64,000 nucleotides of DNA from Argyresthia goedartella (taxonomy: Eukaryota; Arthropoda; Insecta; Lepidoptera; Argyresthiidae), in assembly GCA_949825045.1 (NCBI GenBank), contig OX463822.1:30878703-30942702 (forward strand), in the 5' to 3' direction. The notes below the pieces were generated by a model. That model saw only the letters and a program-made list of their open reading frames with translations. It made no database searches and had not been told where the DNA came from. The first letter of the stretch is position 1; each line of letters starts with the position of its first letter. Shown in pieces: positions 1 to 9,685 of the stretch. A program made the translations under genes and the position numbers.

Positions 1-507
1 CTAAAGTCCGTGACTTTGAAATTCACCGGCGCGCCGTGATACGAAAAAAAAATGGGTTTTTTTTCGAATCCATTTACTACAACATGAAGTCGTCTACAGA
101 TTTGGTTTTTGGGGTTAACGTTTATTGAGTATTTGATGAAGATTTTCACTAAAGGGAAACGCGATTGGATGAAATGTTATCGATAGAATTTTATTACGAA
201 AACACCTCTAAATTGTTTTATTTTTTCCTGTAATTCTGAAATCCTAACTAATTTCATTGTGGAACTGCGGTCAAAATGTAGATACATATTATGTATTCGC
301 AAAATCTCCTTAAAAAACTTTTTAACAAAATAGCGTAGTTTATTTTTAAACATTTTTTTCGGTGGTTTAGCGCTATGTTTTTTAATTTTTTCCCGAGTCC
401 GTCACTCTCACACTGCGGGTCTTTCCGCCTGGAGTAACGGGGACCTTTGCACGGACGAGGTAGCGCCTTACCGACCACCGCTAACTCAGTCTTATAATTA
501 TATTAAT
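1..507. other. Unassigned AT-rich sequence
   Basis: I recognise no gene here. A GC-richer patch at about 395-480 is open on the minus strand, but its translation matches no family I know and has no start context or partner exon. It may be the tail of a repeat whose body lies outside the window. Confidence 0.4.
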
Positions 508-603
508 GGATTGCTCACATGCCCGCAATGCGCGAGGTTTTTCACAAGGAAGATAGGCTACACAAGCCACATGCGAACATATGAGCGAGTTCAAAGCTCA
601 TGA
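508..603 (+). pseudogene. C2H2-finger tail of a retroelement ORF
   Basis: The plus frame reads through a C-x2-C-x12-H-x4-Y stretch with the pattern CPQC, FTRKIGY and SHMRTY, ending at TGA 601-603. This looks like the single zinc finger found at the C-terminus of some insect LINE polyproteins, with the last histidine changed to tyrosine (tat for cat). Only about 31 codons remain and no reverse transcriptase precedes it, so it is a fragment. The family is inferred from the finger pattern and from the stop close behind it; a host finger remnant cannot be excluded. Confidence 0.4.
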
Positions 604-671
604 AGCGGTCGCCGTGACCGAAATCGGTCGCACCACTTATGCTTAATTCTCAAACCCCCAGGTTGTTTTGA

Positions 672-718
672 GGCATCGCGATTTTGAACCTTATGCCATG
701 GTATTAAACTTCAAAACC
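672..718. repeat. Short dispersed repeat, inverted partner at 49457-49504
   Basis: The reverse complement of this stretch, around ccatggcataaggttcaaaa, recurs at 49457-49504 with roughly 40 of 46 bases shared. Similarity fades on both sides. It is a piece of an unnamed interspersed repeat. Confidence 0.5.
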
Positions 719-890
719 TATATATAACGGTAAAATGGCATCATATGATGCCTTGCATCGTTGAGAGGAAGAGCAATTTTGCAGTAGATAAAAATTCCCA
801 CCTGCAGAAGCTTGACAATCAGAACAGTTTTATTTTTTTTTATTTATTTACACAAAATTTTACATAGTTACTCATTATGGGAACACCACT

Positions 891-1452
891 TGTTTAATAT
901 TTATGCTTCGGACGCACCGGGTTTGTTGCGCGGATCGACCGCGAGTAATCGGGACATCACTAAGCGGAAACGGACCGCAGCTGTCACTCGTACCAACGAG
1001 AGGAAAAAATTCGAGGTTATCTTTTCTGGTCGGGAGAACAATCATGTCTGCTCAGGCATCGTGCCATTGATGGTATTTCGGTGTACCAATTACCAAATAC
1101 AGGCGTCGGGCCTGGTCGGAGTGTTAATCATCTACATCGTCGGGAAATAAGTAGATTCGCGTCAGCGGTCAAGTGATCCGTGTTGATTGGACATCGTCGT
1201 ATCGGTAGCGGCGACTCCACGTGACGGCAGGCAGCACGCCGGCGACAGCGTCGGGCAGCGACGGCAAGGTTCAGTTCCTCTCCTATCCCAAAACTGTCTC
1301 CTATCCCGCATTCCTGTCTCGAATCGAGCTTTCGATCCCCGGTCTGCGACGACAAGGTCAGTAACAATCATTCAACTCACTTTTCTCTCACGTGCTGGCA
1401 AAAGCCCACCCCCTCAGGATTCCACGCCGTTCGGTAGGCGTGGAATTAAACA
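891..1452 (+). repeat. Bel/Pao 5' LTR
   Basis: This 562-bp LTR has TGT...ACA ends. It matches the 3' LTR except for a few substitutions, one extra A in the 3' LTR, and 57 bp (1237-1293) that the 3' LTR lacks. It would hold the promoter and polyadenylation signals; I cannot pin down a TATA box. Confidence 0.93.
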
Positions 1453-1455
1453 TTT

Positions 1456-1470
1456 TGGTAGCAGGCGCGG
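1456..1470 (+). other. Candidate tRNA primer-binding site
   Basis: TGGTAGCAGGCGCGG begins three bases after the LTR. TGG pairing with a tRNA CCA end is the expected start of a primer-binding site. I cannot say which tRNA it matches. Confidence 0.55.
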
Positions 1471-2140
1471 TTTTCCTAGTGGGAAATCACCGATTCACGG
1501 AAGGTTGTAGGGTTGTTGCCACATTGTAGTTGGGAGAAAAGAATATCTCAGATTGGCCGGCAAGTCGGCAATGAGTCTGTGGTCGGTACCACAATTAAAG
1601 TTCATTTTCGGTTAGTGAAAGTATAAGTGTCAATTTGGTTAACAGTTATTATAAATTTGTAGTCGGAAACTACTGTTTGTTGAAAAGATTGAACAGTCAT
1701 TCTGCGAAGTAACTAGATTGTATTACTTGCGGTAGAACGTCGGGTTCTATAGTACTGCAGTGTCATTTCGGTTTACACAGCAGGGTCAGGCTATTTAAGG
1801 GGTATTAAGCTGATTTTGCTGACCTCAAAAGAAGTGTGGGTCATATCGGAGGGGCCACTTCTAGAAAAATAGTTTTTTTTTATAATACCTTTTTGTGTGT
1901 TATTTGTATTGTACCATATGGTGGCATTCTCTAATTGATTTAGAGCATATATTTATAAGGTGTATGTCCACAGGGCGACCATATTAAATATTGTTTAGGA
2001 TTTAATTGTTTTAGTGGTTGCCTTGGTTTTTACAACTTAGTTTTAATTTCTGTGCCCAGCGCTGACGGGAAAGTGCTGGTATCTGGCTGTGCTTAGTTCG
2101 GTAGTGAAGCATAGGACCAGAAACAATTAAATCGGTAACC

Positions 2141-3925
2141 ATGGCACCTTCGCCCTTGACGGTAATGCGATATGGTGTCCGTGAGGAGATGAGATGGCGC
2201 GCCCATACTCACAAGTATGTGGAGCGACCTGACATGGACGATGTCCTGCTCAAGCGTGTGGAGGACGCAATGACACGCGTCGGGAAGGTGTGTCGGCTGG
2301 CCGCGGAGGCTGAAGCCCTCGGGCTTACGGATGAGGCTTCGGTGGCTGCAGTGAAGCAGCTCTTCGCGGATGCTGACCAAGCGATGGAGTGCTTGGGCGA
2401 CATCGAGCGTCGCGCCGAAAAAATTAAGCGGTCGCGTCGGGATGACCGCGGGGAGGGTAGCGGAGACCCGCCCCCTAAGGGTGTTGTTGGACGGCTGCCA
2501 CACCTGGAGATTCCGGCCTTCGGTGGGGCAATTGATGAGTGGCCGGCATTCATCAATTTATTCGATAGTCTGGTCCACGGTCGGGACGACCAGGACAACG
2601 CCTACAAGTTGGCCCAACTATTGATGGCACTGCGGGGTGAACCGAAGGAGTTGGTCGGTCACCTAACGGTCACGGCGGGCAATTATGAGATTGCCAGGGT
2701 CATATTGTTTGACCGGTTGGTTGATGCGCAGCTGGGGAAGCTGTTTAGCATCCCAAGAGTAACCCGGGATGTTGACATCCGGGTACAGGTGCTCAACCCT
2801 GTGCTGGTGGCCACTAAGGCCCTTCAGAACCTTGGTCTGCCGGTAGACCAATGGTCATATATCGTGTTATATATGGTTTTGTCACGGTTGCCTGCAGCTG
2901 TTCAAAGTCGGTTTGAACAGCTGCATGGGGGCAGTAGCTCGGAACTGCCCACGCTCGTCCAATTAACGGATTTTTTGGAGGGTGAATGCAGGCGATCCGA
3001 CACATTGGATTCGGAGGCCAGTGTGCAGCGCCAACCCGCGCGGATGCGGGAGGGGCCGCGCCCCCCACCCCCACGGGGGGGTGGGCGGTCAAAACAATTT
3101 GGCGTTTTGAGTGCCGCGCCGTCGGGTGACGGCTGTGTGCACTGCGACAGTGCCGGTCATGAGGTGACCAGTTGCGCCAACTTTAAGGCGCTCGGTGTGG
3201 CTGCCCGCAGGAAGGTGGTCTTCCGCCACCGATTGTGTTTCGGTTGTTTGGGGCCGCACCCGCTGAGCGAGTGCTCACGGGCGTCCCCCTGTGAGTGCTG
3301 CGTTGGCAAGCACCACATCGTGTTGTGCCTGAACCGGTCAGGCCCTTCGGACGGTCACCAGGGCCGGACTCAGGTTGGTCGGTCACAGGGCCCAACCAGG
3401 GCCGGACCCAGTCCCCCTCCGGGCAACGGGAGTCACCAACGGGGTGACTGGGGTACCCGCGGACGGGACCCCCCCCGAGGGGAAGGGGGCAGCGCGGGGG
3501 GTAACAGGCGGGATAGCCGGGGTTGGGTCGCCGCTGTCCAGGGTCAGCGAGGACTTCGGGCCGCTGGCTCACCGCGTGTTACGGGCGGGTGTCAGATGGC
3601 ACCTATGAGTGGCGCGAAGGCTGGGAGCCCACCACCTTCTGCGCCACCCTGCCCGTCGCTCTGGGAGGCGAACAGTCGGATGTCGCCCCCATTCCTAGAG
3701 CGCCCCAGGTTGGATCCGCTCTCCCCCCTCCATCCACGGTGGCCACCGGGCACACCGTTCACAGTCCGGTATGGTCGGGTACCGGGACAGCGAGGGGCCT
3801 ATTATGCGGGTTGGGACCCCCTGATGTACATACGGTCTGATATGCCACCGGTGGCATATCAGCAGCCGAGTTACCAGGCCGACGGGGGTCCCAGCGGGTT
3901 CGGATCCCGCGGAGGTTCCCGCTAG
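2141..3925 (+). CDS. Bel/Pao gag (DUF1759-type) with zinc knuckles
   Basis: This 594-codon frame is GC-rich compared with its surroundings. About residues 115-280 form the gag core, recognisable by IPAFGGAIDEWPAFINLFDSL, the lepidopteran Pao gag signature. Two cysteine clusters follow near residues 330-390 (CVHCDSAGHEVTSC and CFGCLGPHPLSEC), fitting nucleocapsid knuckles. The C-terminal 200 residues are Pro/Gly/Arg-rich. It ends at TAG 3923-3925, and the same frame stays open into the protease, so gag and pol are one reading frame interrupted by one UAG. The start at 2141 is the first ATG of the frame; 688 bases of leader separate it from the LTR. Confidence 0.88.
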   Translation: MAPSPLTVMRYGVREEMRWRAHTHKYVERPDMDDVLLKRVEDAMTRVGKVCRLAAEAEALGLTDEASVAAVKQLFADADQAMECLGDIERRAEKIKRSRRDDRGEGSGDPPPKGVVGRLPHLEIPAFGGAIDEWPAFINLFDSLVHGRDDQDNAYKLAQLLMALRGEPKELVGHLTVTAGNYEIARVILFDRLVDAQLGKLFSIPRVTRDVDIRVQVLNPVLVATKALQNLGLPVDQWSYIVLYMVLSRLPAAVQSRFEQLHGGSSSELPTLVQLTDFLEGECRRSDTLDSEASVQRQPARMREGPRPPPPRGGGRSKQFGVLSAAPSGDGCVHCDSAGHEVTSCANFKALGVAARRKVVFRHRLCFGCLGPHPLSECSRASPCECCVGKHHIVLCLNRSGPSDGHQGRTQVGRSQGPTRAGPSPPPGNGSHQRGDWGTRGRDPPRGEGGSAGGNRRDSRGWVAAVQGQRGLRAAGSPRVTGGCQMAPMSGAKAGSPPPSAPPCPSLWEANSRMSPPFLERPRLDPLSPLHPRWPPGTPFTVRYGRVPGQRGAYYAGWDPLMYIRSDMPPVAYQQPSYQADGGPSGFGSRGGSR

Positions 3926-4299
3926 GGACACGCCGCCCACTTACAGGGTGCCGCCACTCCACAGACGGTCATGCTCCCCACCGCCTCGGTGATAGCGTGG
4001 AGTTCGGACGGCAAATCTTGTGTGGCACTAGCACTATTGGACTCGGGGGCCCAGGGGTGCTTAGTCTCGTGCAACCTTGTAAGACGGTTGGGCATTTCGG
4101 TAAGGGAGTATCCACATTCCATTCGGGGAATTGGGAACACGGAAGTCGGTTCCGTTAAGGGAGTATGTCGGATTACTCTCTCGTCACGGGTGGATTCATC
4201 GGTAATTCTGACGGTCACGGCATTAGTCATGCCTAATGTGATGGGCTCACACCCTCACGTACGGTTGTCGCCCTCGGTGCGACAGTTGGTCGCTGGGTT
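3926..4299 (+). pseudogene. Bel/Pao protease (DUF1758-type), N-terminal part
   Basis: This continues the gag frame after the UAG. The active-site motif LLDSGAQGCLVS (Asp-Ser-Gly) is present near 4035-4070, as in retropepsins of Pao elements. The domain is cut at 4299 by LINE B and resumes at 7375, where LADPEFDIPGP follows. The repeated GGGTT at 4295-4299 and 7375-7379 marks the cut. The gene is therefore physically split. Confidence 0.85.
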
Positions 4300-4487
4300 T
4301 TATTACTGTAGATATTTACATATTCTTAGCAAACGTTATTTTTTGCCTCTTCTCTACATTGGACCACTGTGGGAGAAGAAGGGCGTAGAAACTCCCACAG
4401 ATTGATTTTTAGATCTCTTTTAAAAATAGGTTGTGCTTATCTAATACAATTATGATTTATTTTTATTTAATAAGCTGGAATAAATAA

Positions 4488-6653
4488 TTACAAAATTATT
4501 AACAGCAAGGTCTGTGTTGAGCCAGAATAACCCCATACAGTCCTGTCATTTAAGTAATCTTGAACATTGTAATATCCCTTTTTCGACAAAGTCGCTTTAA
4601 CATGCTTTTTAAATTGCTCAAATGGCAATTTCAAAATCTCCAGAGGTATCTTATTGTAGTAGAGAATGCACTGACCCTTGAAAGAATTGCTAACCTTCGC
4701 GAGTCTAAAACGGGGCGCACATAGTCTGTGATTATTTCTTAGGTAAACATTACAGCTATCGCTAAGTTTGGAAAATGTTGTAAGGTTCTTGCGTACATAC
4801 ATTATATTTTCGAAAATAAATTGACTAGCTACTGATAGTATGTCAATTTCTTTAAAAAGCTCTCTTAAGGAGTCTGTTCGTTTTAAATTATAAATTGCTC
4901 GAATAGTTCTTTTCTGTAAAATAAAAATAGTTTGAATATCCGCTGCTTTCCCCCACAACAAGATACCATAGGACATCACACTATGAAAGTAACTAAAATA
5001 TACTAGCCTAGATGTAGCCACATCCGTGCTTTGTCTGATGTTCCTAACAGCGTAAGCCGCAGAACTTAACTTACCAGCCAATTTATCTATGTGGGGTCCC
5101 CACTGCAATTTGCTATCAATGGTTATTCCAAGAAACTTCGTATCATTTACTAATTCTAACGTGCTGTTGTCTAACACTAAACTGGTCTCAACTTGCCTGA
5201 CATTTGGAAGTGAGAATTTGATAGATTTGGTTTTACCAGCGTTTAACAATAAATTATTAACTGTGAACCAATTCAAGGTTAAAGACAATACACCATTAAC
5301 ATCATCAAATTCTCCTTTTTGTCTTTCAATTTTGAAGACCAGTGAAGTATCATCAGCAAACAACACTATGTCAGTTAATTTCTCCACCATGAAAGGCAGA
5401 TCATTAATATGTACCAGGAATAAGAAAGGGCCTAATATGGAACCTTGTGGAACGCCCATTTTAACACCCGATCCATCAGATTTTACGCCGTTAACTTCTA
5501 CCTTTTGAATTCTATTGCTTAGGTATGATCTTAGTAGATCCAACGCTTTATTTCTAACTCCGTAATGATTTAATTTAATTAATAGCGTATTATGATCAAC
5601 ACAATCAAACGCCTTCGACAGGTCGCAAAAAACTCCGATAGCATCCTGTGCGGCCTCCCATGCAGAATAAATATGTGATATAAGGGTAATACCTGCATCC
5701 GTAGTCGATTTACCCCTAGTGAAACCGTATTGTTTGGCATGGAGTTGTTTTGTACGGTTGAAGTGTGAGAGCATTTGATTGAGTATAATCTTTTCAAATA
5801 TTTTACTTAGTGTTGGAAGAACAGATATTGGTCTGAAATTGGAAGGATCACCCTTATCTCCCGACTTGAACAGAGGTATCAGTTTACTGTGTTTCATGAG
5901 GTCTGGGAAAGCCCCATCGTCAACACATTTATTGAATATATAAGCTAAGTGTGGGGCTATAACTAGAATTACTGAACCAATGACTTTGACTGATATACCC
6001 CACAGGTCTTCCGTATTTTTTAAGTTAAGTAATTTAAACGTTTTGACAATGTCCTGGGGATATACATGATGAAATTTTAAATATACATTACTGGCGCTAG
6101 TGTTATTTTTTAATAAAGTCTCTGCTTCATATGGAGATGAATTTAGACGGTCTGTTGTGAGTAAGGGTACATTGGTGAAGAATGTTTCAAAAGCTCGAGC
6201 AACATCAGCGCTGGATTTAACAACATCATCACCTATCTTTAGGCAGAAATCATTGTCCCTTGGTATAACTTTGCCAGTTTCGCGGTTTATTATTTGCCAA
6301 ACTGTTTTCATTCTATTATTTGAATTTTGAATTTTTCTATTAATGTGTAAAGTTTTTGCAGTTCTAAAAACCAACTTGAAAGTTTTGGAATATTTTTTAA
6401 CGTAGTCATGAAATTTTCGATCAAAGTTATAGGTTTTTTGTTCATAAAGGTCATATAAGATAACTCTACTTTTACGAATTCCAAACGTTGCCCAGTCATT
6501 AAATTTAGATTTACCGTTGTAGTCACTGACTTTCTTTAATTTAAAAACTTTATTGAATTCTGTCTGAATAATGCTGAAGAAGTCTGAGTAGATTTTGTTT
6601 GGGTTCTGTTCATCAAAATCCGGTACTGGCAAATTTATATCTAACTTTTTCAT
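4488..6653 (-). CDS. LINE B reverse transcriptase (ORF2 C-terminal 721 codons)
   Basis: Reverse transcriptase that would copy LINE RNA at a nicked target. Motifs in order: NFRPISVLPTLSKIFEK, the FTRGKSTTDAG segment, LSKAFDCVDH (motif A aspartate), [15 protein letters not shown], and FADDTSLVF (catalytic YADD-type box) near residue 430. The C-terminal thumb has FLGITIDSKLQWGPHI and the SYGILLWG segment. The frame has no internal stop. Upstream it was joined to the endonuclease at 7356-6778, but a small deletion near 6790 shifts the frame. Inactive as it stands because of that shift and the lost ORF1. Confidence 0.88.
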   Translation of the reverse strand: MKKLDINLPVPDFDEQNPNKIYSDFFSIIQTEFNKVFKLKKVSDYNGKSKFNDWATFGIRKSRVILYDLYEQKTYNFDRKFHDYVKKYSKTFKLVFRTAKTLHINRKIQNSNNRMKTVWQIINRETGKVIPRDNDFCLKIGDDVVKSSADVARAFETFFTNVPLLTTDRLNSSPYEAETLLKNNTSASNVYLKFHHVYPQDIVKTFKLLNLKNTEDLWGISVKVIGSVILVIAPHLAYIFNKCVDDGAFPDLMKHSKLIPLFKSGDKGDPSNFRPISVLPTLSKIFEKIILNQMLSHFNRTKQLHAKQYGFTRGKSTTDAGITLISHIYSAWEAAQDAIGVFCDLSKAFDCVDHNTLLIKLNHYGVRNKALDLLRSYLSNRIQKVEVNGVKSDGSGVKMGVPQGSILGPFLFLVHINDLPFMVEKLTDIVLFADDTSLVFKIERQKGEFDDVNGVLSLTLNWFTVNNLLLNAGKTKSIKFSLPNVRQVETSLVLDNSTLELVNDTKFLGITIDSKLQWGPHIDKLAGKLSSAAYAVRNIRQSTDVATSRLVYFSYFHSVMSYGILLWGKAADIQTIFILQKRTIRAIYNLKRTDSLRELFKEIDILSVASQFIFENIMYVRKNLTTFSKLSDSCNVYLRNNHRLCAPRFRLAKVSNSFKGQCILYYNKIPLEILKLPFEQFKKHVKATLSKKGYYNVQDYLNDRTVWGYSGSTQTLLLIIL

Positions 6654-6777
6654 ATACGTCTCTAGTCTATGGGATGTAATAGGCCTATAAAATGATGGAT
6701 CAGTCCTATTTTTACTGGCAATTGGGAATGAAACTGTTTGACCACTGTGATCGGAGGGTAAGCAGTTAATTACATTT

Positions 6778-7356
6778 TTACTTGTGAATGTGAAAGCAAG
6801 TTTGGCTGGTAAGTGTAATTCTAGTCGGCTTTAGAAATATATGACATAAATTAAATGATTTGAACAGAGTTATTAATCGTTGTTTCAATGTTGTATCTAC
6901 AAGCAAATCTACATTAAAATCGCCACAAATAATTAACTTTTTTCTGTTATTACAAAGTATAATGAGGGCATCCTCCATAATTTTCTCGAACATTTCAAAA
7001 TTGCTATGGCCGTTTTCATCTCTCGGAGGTCTGTAGACATAAACAATAATATGGCTATCCAACTCAACACAGGATACCTCTATTAGTCTTTCTACAGTAA
7101 GTGCAAGAATATCTTTCCGTTGTTTCACCTTAATATTATTTTTTATTAAGATTAAAGAACCACCTCTATCGGCAGTCTTTCTATTGTAACAACTGACAAT
7201 TTTGTAATTATTTATGTTAAAAGACATCATATTTTCCTTTAACCAGTGTTCTGTAATACAAATAACATCGGTGTCTGAATGATTAAGAAATAATTCTAAT
7301 ACAAGTTCTTTGCCAGGTAGCCCCTGCATGTTTTGATGGGAAATATTTAAGTGGGG
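6778..7356 (-). pseudogene. LINE B apurinic-type endonuclease
   Basis: The minus frame starts at the 5' truncation with NISHQNMQGL, followed by ICITEHWL, RGGSLILIKN, VYRPP and ICGDFNVDLL, the usual order of the LINE exonuclease/endonuclease fold. At the end, the TCIDNIFT motif expected in this clade is garbled (TCFHIHK then stop at 6778), consistent with a short deletion that breaks the frame into the reverse transcriptase. Confidence 0.85.
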
Positions 7357-7374
7357 CTTACCCTTTGTCCTAGA

Positions 7375-7508
7375 GGGTTGTCACTGGCTGACCCGGAGTT
7401 CGATATTCCGGGCCCAGTAGACATTTTATTGGATGTCGATCGAACTCTCCAGAGTTACTGACTGGTCTTCCGGATGACTACCAGCAGGATCCCCACATTT
7501 TTGAAAAT
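7375..7508 (+). pseudogene. Bel/Pao protease C-terminus and first deletion junction
   Basis: After LINE B the protease resumes with SLADPEFDIPGPVDILL (7381-7433). Within about 60 bases the sequence jumps to LPDDYQQDPHIFENLENP, which belongs near the end of reverse transcriptase. Hence most of the polymerase is missing here; a typical Pao pol has over 2 kb between these points. Confidence 0.7.
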
Positions 7509-8963
7509 TTGGAAAATCCAAATATGTTGTCGGTATTAGGCGTCCAGTACCAGCCGGTGTCAGACATGTTTTCGTATCGGGTCGAGTTGGACTCCCCGAA
7601 GGTCTGGACGAAACGGAACCATGCGTTGTTCGCATTGGTACGGAACGTGCAGACGGTGCACTTTAAGTCCGAATTGGACATTCTGAGACGCGGACGCGTC
7701 CAACTGAAGGGAGCTGTGGCTCGGCTCAACCCGTTTATTGACCCTCAAGGATTGCTGAGGGTAGGAGGTCGGCTGCGGAATGCCAACCTGCCTTATGCGG
7801 CTCGCCACCCGTTGTTACTCCCTAGGAAAGGGAAGTTGGTCGAACTGTTGATACAGGATCGACACATTCGGAATGGGCATATCGGATGCCACGCCTTGAT
7901 GGCGTTTCTCCAGCGCGAGTTCTGGATTCTATCGGGAAGACGCTTAGTGCGGAGCGTCGTATTTCGGTGCCTGCCTTGTTATCGGGCCAAGGCGGCTACG
8001 ATGCAGCCCCAGATGGGCGATTTGCCCTCGGATAGGGTTAACGAAATCCGGCCCTTTGCGGGTGTCGGAACGGATTTCGCGGGACCATTCATGGTCAAGT
8101 CTTCACAGCTACGGAACGCCAGATTAGTGAAGGCATACCTGTGCGTCTTCGTGTGCTTGGCCACGAAGGCAGTCCACTTGGAGGTGGTCAGTGACCTCAC
8201 TACGGAGGCATTTATCGCATGTCTGGATCGGTTCGTCTCACGAAGGGGCCTCCCGTCATTAATCCGTTCGGACAACGGCACAAATTTTGTCGGAGCCAGG
8301 CGATATCTGCAGGAGGTCACTCAATTCCTGAACGGTAACCAGGACGCCATCGGTACGGCTTGCTCCCGACGTGGGATTGAATGGGTTTTCAGTCCGCCGG
8401 GATGTCCTCATTGGGGAGGAATTTTTGAGGCTGCGGTTAAATCGGCTAAGTCGCACCTGATGAGGATCATCGGTGAGACCTCTCTACGCTTTGAAGAGCT
8501 TGCGACGCTGTTCTGTAAAATTGAAATGACACTGAACTCGCGTCCGTTGTGCCCGCTCAGTTCGGATCCAAATGATTTGGAAGCGTTGACGCCGGGTCAC
8601 TTCCTGATAGGTCAGCCCCTTAACGCCCTGCCAGAATACCCATTCGGTGATGTTAAGTTAAGTCGGTTAACTAGGTGGCAGATGTTGCAGCAGATGGCTC
8701 AAGATTTTTGGAAACGGTGGTCCCTTGAGTACTTGCACATCTTGCAGCAGCGCCTTAAGTGGACTGACCGGACGAGCCCCCCTCAAGTCGGTGATTTGGT
8801 GCTGATTAAGGATGCGAACCTGCCATCATTGAGATGGAGACGAGGACGGATCGTCAATTTGTACACGGGTTGGGATGGCACGCCTCGATCAGCAGAAGTC
8901 AAGGTGGGGGACTCGGTCCTCAAGAGAGCGGTCGCAACACTTTCTCGCCTTCCTATTGATTAG
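7509..8963 (+). CDS. Bel/Pao integrase with a remnant of reverse transcriptase
   Basis: 484 codons. The first about 30 (VLGVQYQPVSDMFSYRVEL) are the end of reverse transcriptase, then a second junction removes RNase H. From about residue 45 it is integrase: an HHCC-type zinc region (H...H...CLPCYRAKA), then the DDE core with GTDFAGPF (first Asp), IRSDNGTNFVGA (second Asp) and the CPHWGGIFEAAVKSAK segment carrying the Glu. A C-terminal DUF5641-like domain has TPGHFLIG and GDLVLIKD. The frame is open, and the stop lies 31 bases before the 3' LTR. The integrase alone looks intact. Confidence 0.88.
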   Translation: MENPNMLSVLGVQYQPVSDMFSYRVELDSPKVWTKRNHALFALVRNVQTVHFKSELDILRRGRVQLKGAVARLNPFIDPQGLLRVGGRLRNANLPYAARHPLLLPRKGKLVELLIQDRHIRNGHIGCHALMAFLQREFWILSGRRLVRSVVFRCLPCYRAKAATMQPQMGDLPSDRVNEIRPFAGVGTDFAGPFMVKSSQLRNARLVKAYLCVFVCLATKAVHLEVVSDLTTEAFIACLDRFVSRRGLPSLIRSDNGTNFVGARRYLQEVTQFLNGNQDAIGTACSRRGIEWVFSPPGCPHWGGIFEAAVKSAKSHLMRIIGETSLRFEELATLFCKIEMTLNSRPLCPLSSDPNDLEALTPGHFLIGQPLNALPEYPFGDVKLSRLTRWQMLQQMAQDFWKRWSLEYLHILQQRLKWTDRTSPPQVGDLVLIKDANLPSLRWRRGRIVNLYTGWDGTPRSAEVKVGDSVLKRAVATLSRLPID

Positions 8964-8994
8964 GGACAGGTTCGGGCCTGTCCGGGCGGGTGAC

Positions 8995-9500
8995 TGTTTA
9001 ATATTTATGCTTCAGACGCACCGGGTTTGTTGCGCGGATCGACCGCGAGTAATCGGGACATCACTAAGCGGGAACGGACCGCAGCTGTCACTCGTACCAA
9101 CGAGAGGAAAAAATTGGAGGTTATCTTTTCTCGTCGGGAGAACAAACATGTCTGCTCAGGCATCGTGCCATTGATGGTATTTCGGTGTACCAATTACCAA
9201 ATACAGGCGTCGGGCCTGGTCGGAGTGTTAATCATCTACATCGTCGGGAAATAAGTAGATTCGCGTCAGCGGTCAAGTGATCCGTGTTGATTGGACATCG
9301 TCGTATCGGTAGCGGCGACTCCACGTGACGGCAGGCAGCACTGTCTCCTATCCCGCATTCCTGTCTCGAATCGAGCTTTCGATCCCCGGTCTGCGACGAC
9401 AAGGTCAGTAACAATCATTCAACTCACTTTTCTCTCACTTGCTGGCAAAAAGCCCACCCCCTCAGGATTCCACGCCGTTCGGTAGGCGTGGAATTAAACA
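8995..9500 (+). repeat. Bel/Pao 3' LTR (57-bp deletion)
   Basis: This 506-bp LTR is almost identical to the 5' LTR, but bases corresponding to 1237-1293 are missing and one A is added. A purine-rich stretch (gggcgggtgac) just upstream fits a polypurine tract. Confidence 0.92.
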
Positions 9501-9685
9501 CCACTTAAACCACTGGGGTTTGTGTGTGGTGTGATCTACTCATTAATTATCGTATTTAAGTTAGCAATAGCATTATTTTAAATATTCAATTACATCATTA
9601 ATAAATCAATTACATAATATTCAATAGTATTCATGACATTCAAAAACATGATTTTAAAATTCAATATAATTAGTAGGTACATTTC

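Larger units (their letters stand above)
4300..7374 (-). mobile_element. LINE B (CR1/jockey type), 5'-truncated, inserted in the Pao protease
   Basis: About 3.08 kb of minus-strand LINE lies between two copies of GGGTT (4295-4299, 7375-7379). The 5' end is truncated exactly at the start of the endonuclease; ORF1 is absent. The 3' end (low coordinates) has a short UTR ending aataaaa. It is the same broad family as LINEs C and E in this window. Confidence 0.88.
891..9500 (+). mobile_element. Bel/Pao LTR retrotransposon, internally deleted, with nested LINE B
   Basis: Two direct LTRs (891-1452 and 8995-9500), each starting TGT and ending ACA, are flanked by a perfect 5-bp duplication CCACT (886-890 and 9501-9505). 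The order inside is primer-binding site, gag, protease and integrase, which is the Bel/Pao order. Most of reverse transcriptase and all of RNase H are absent between about 7440 and 7610. A minus-strand LINE lies inside the protease. With the LINE removed the element is about 5.5 kb, so it could only move with help from another copy. The LTRs differ at about seven bases plus one 57-bp deletion, pointing to a fairly recent insertion. Confidence 0.93.

Noticed and set aside
254..478. 74-codon minus-strand frame
   Set aside because: No family match, poor start context and low-complexity end.
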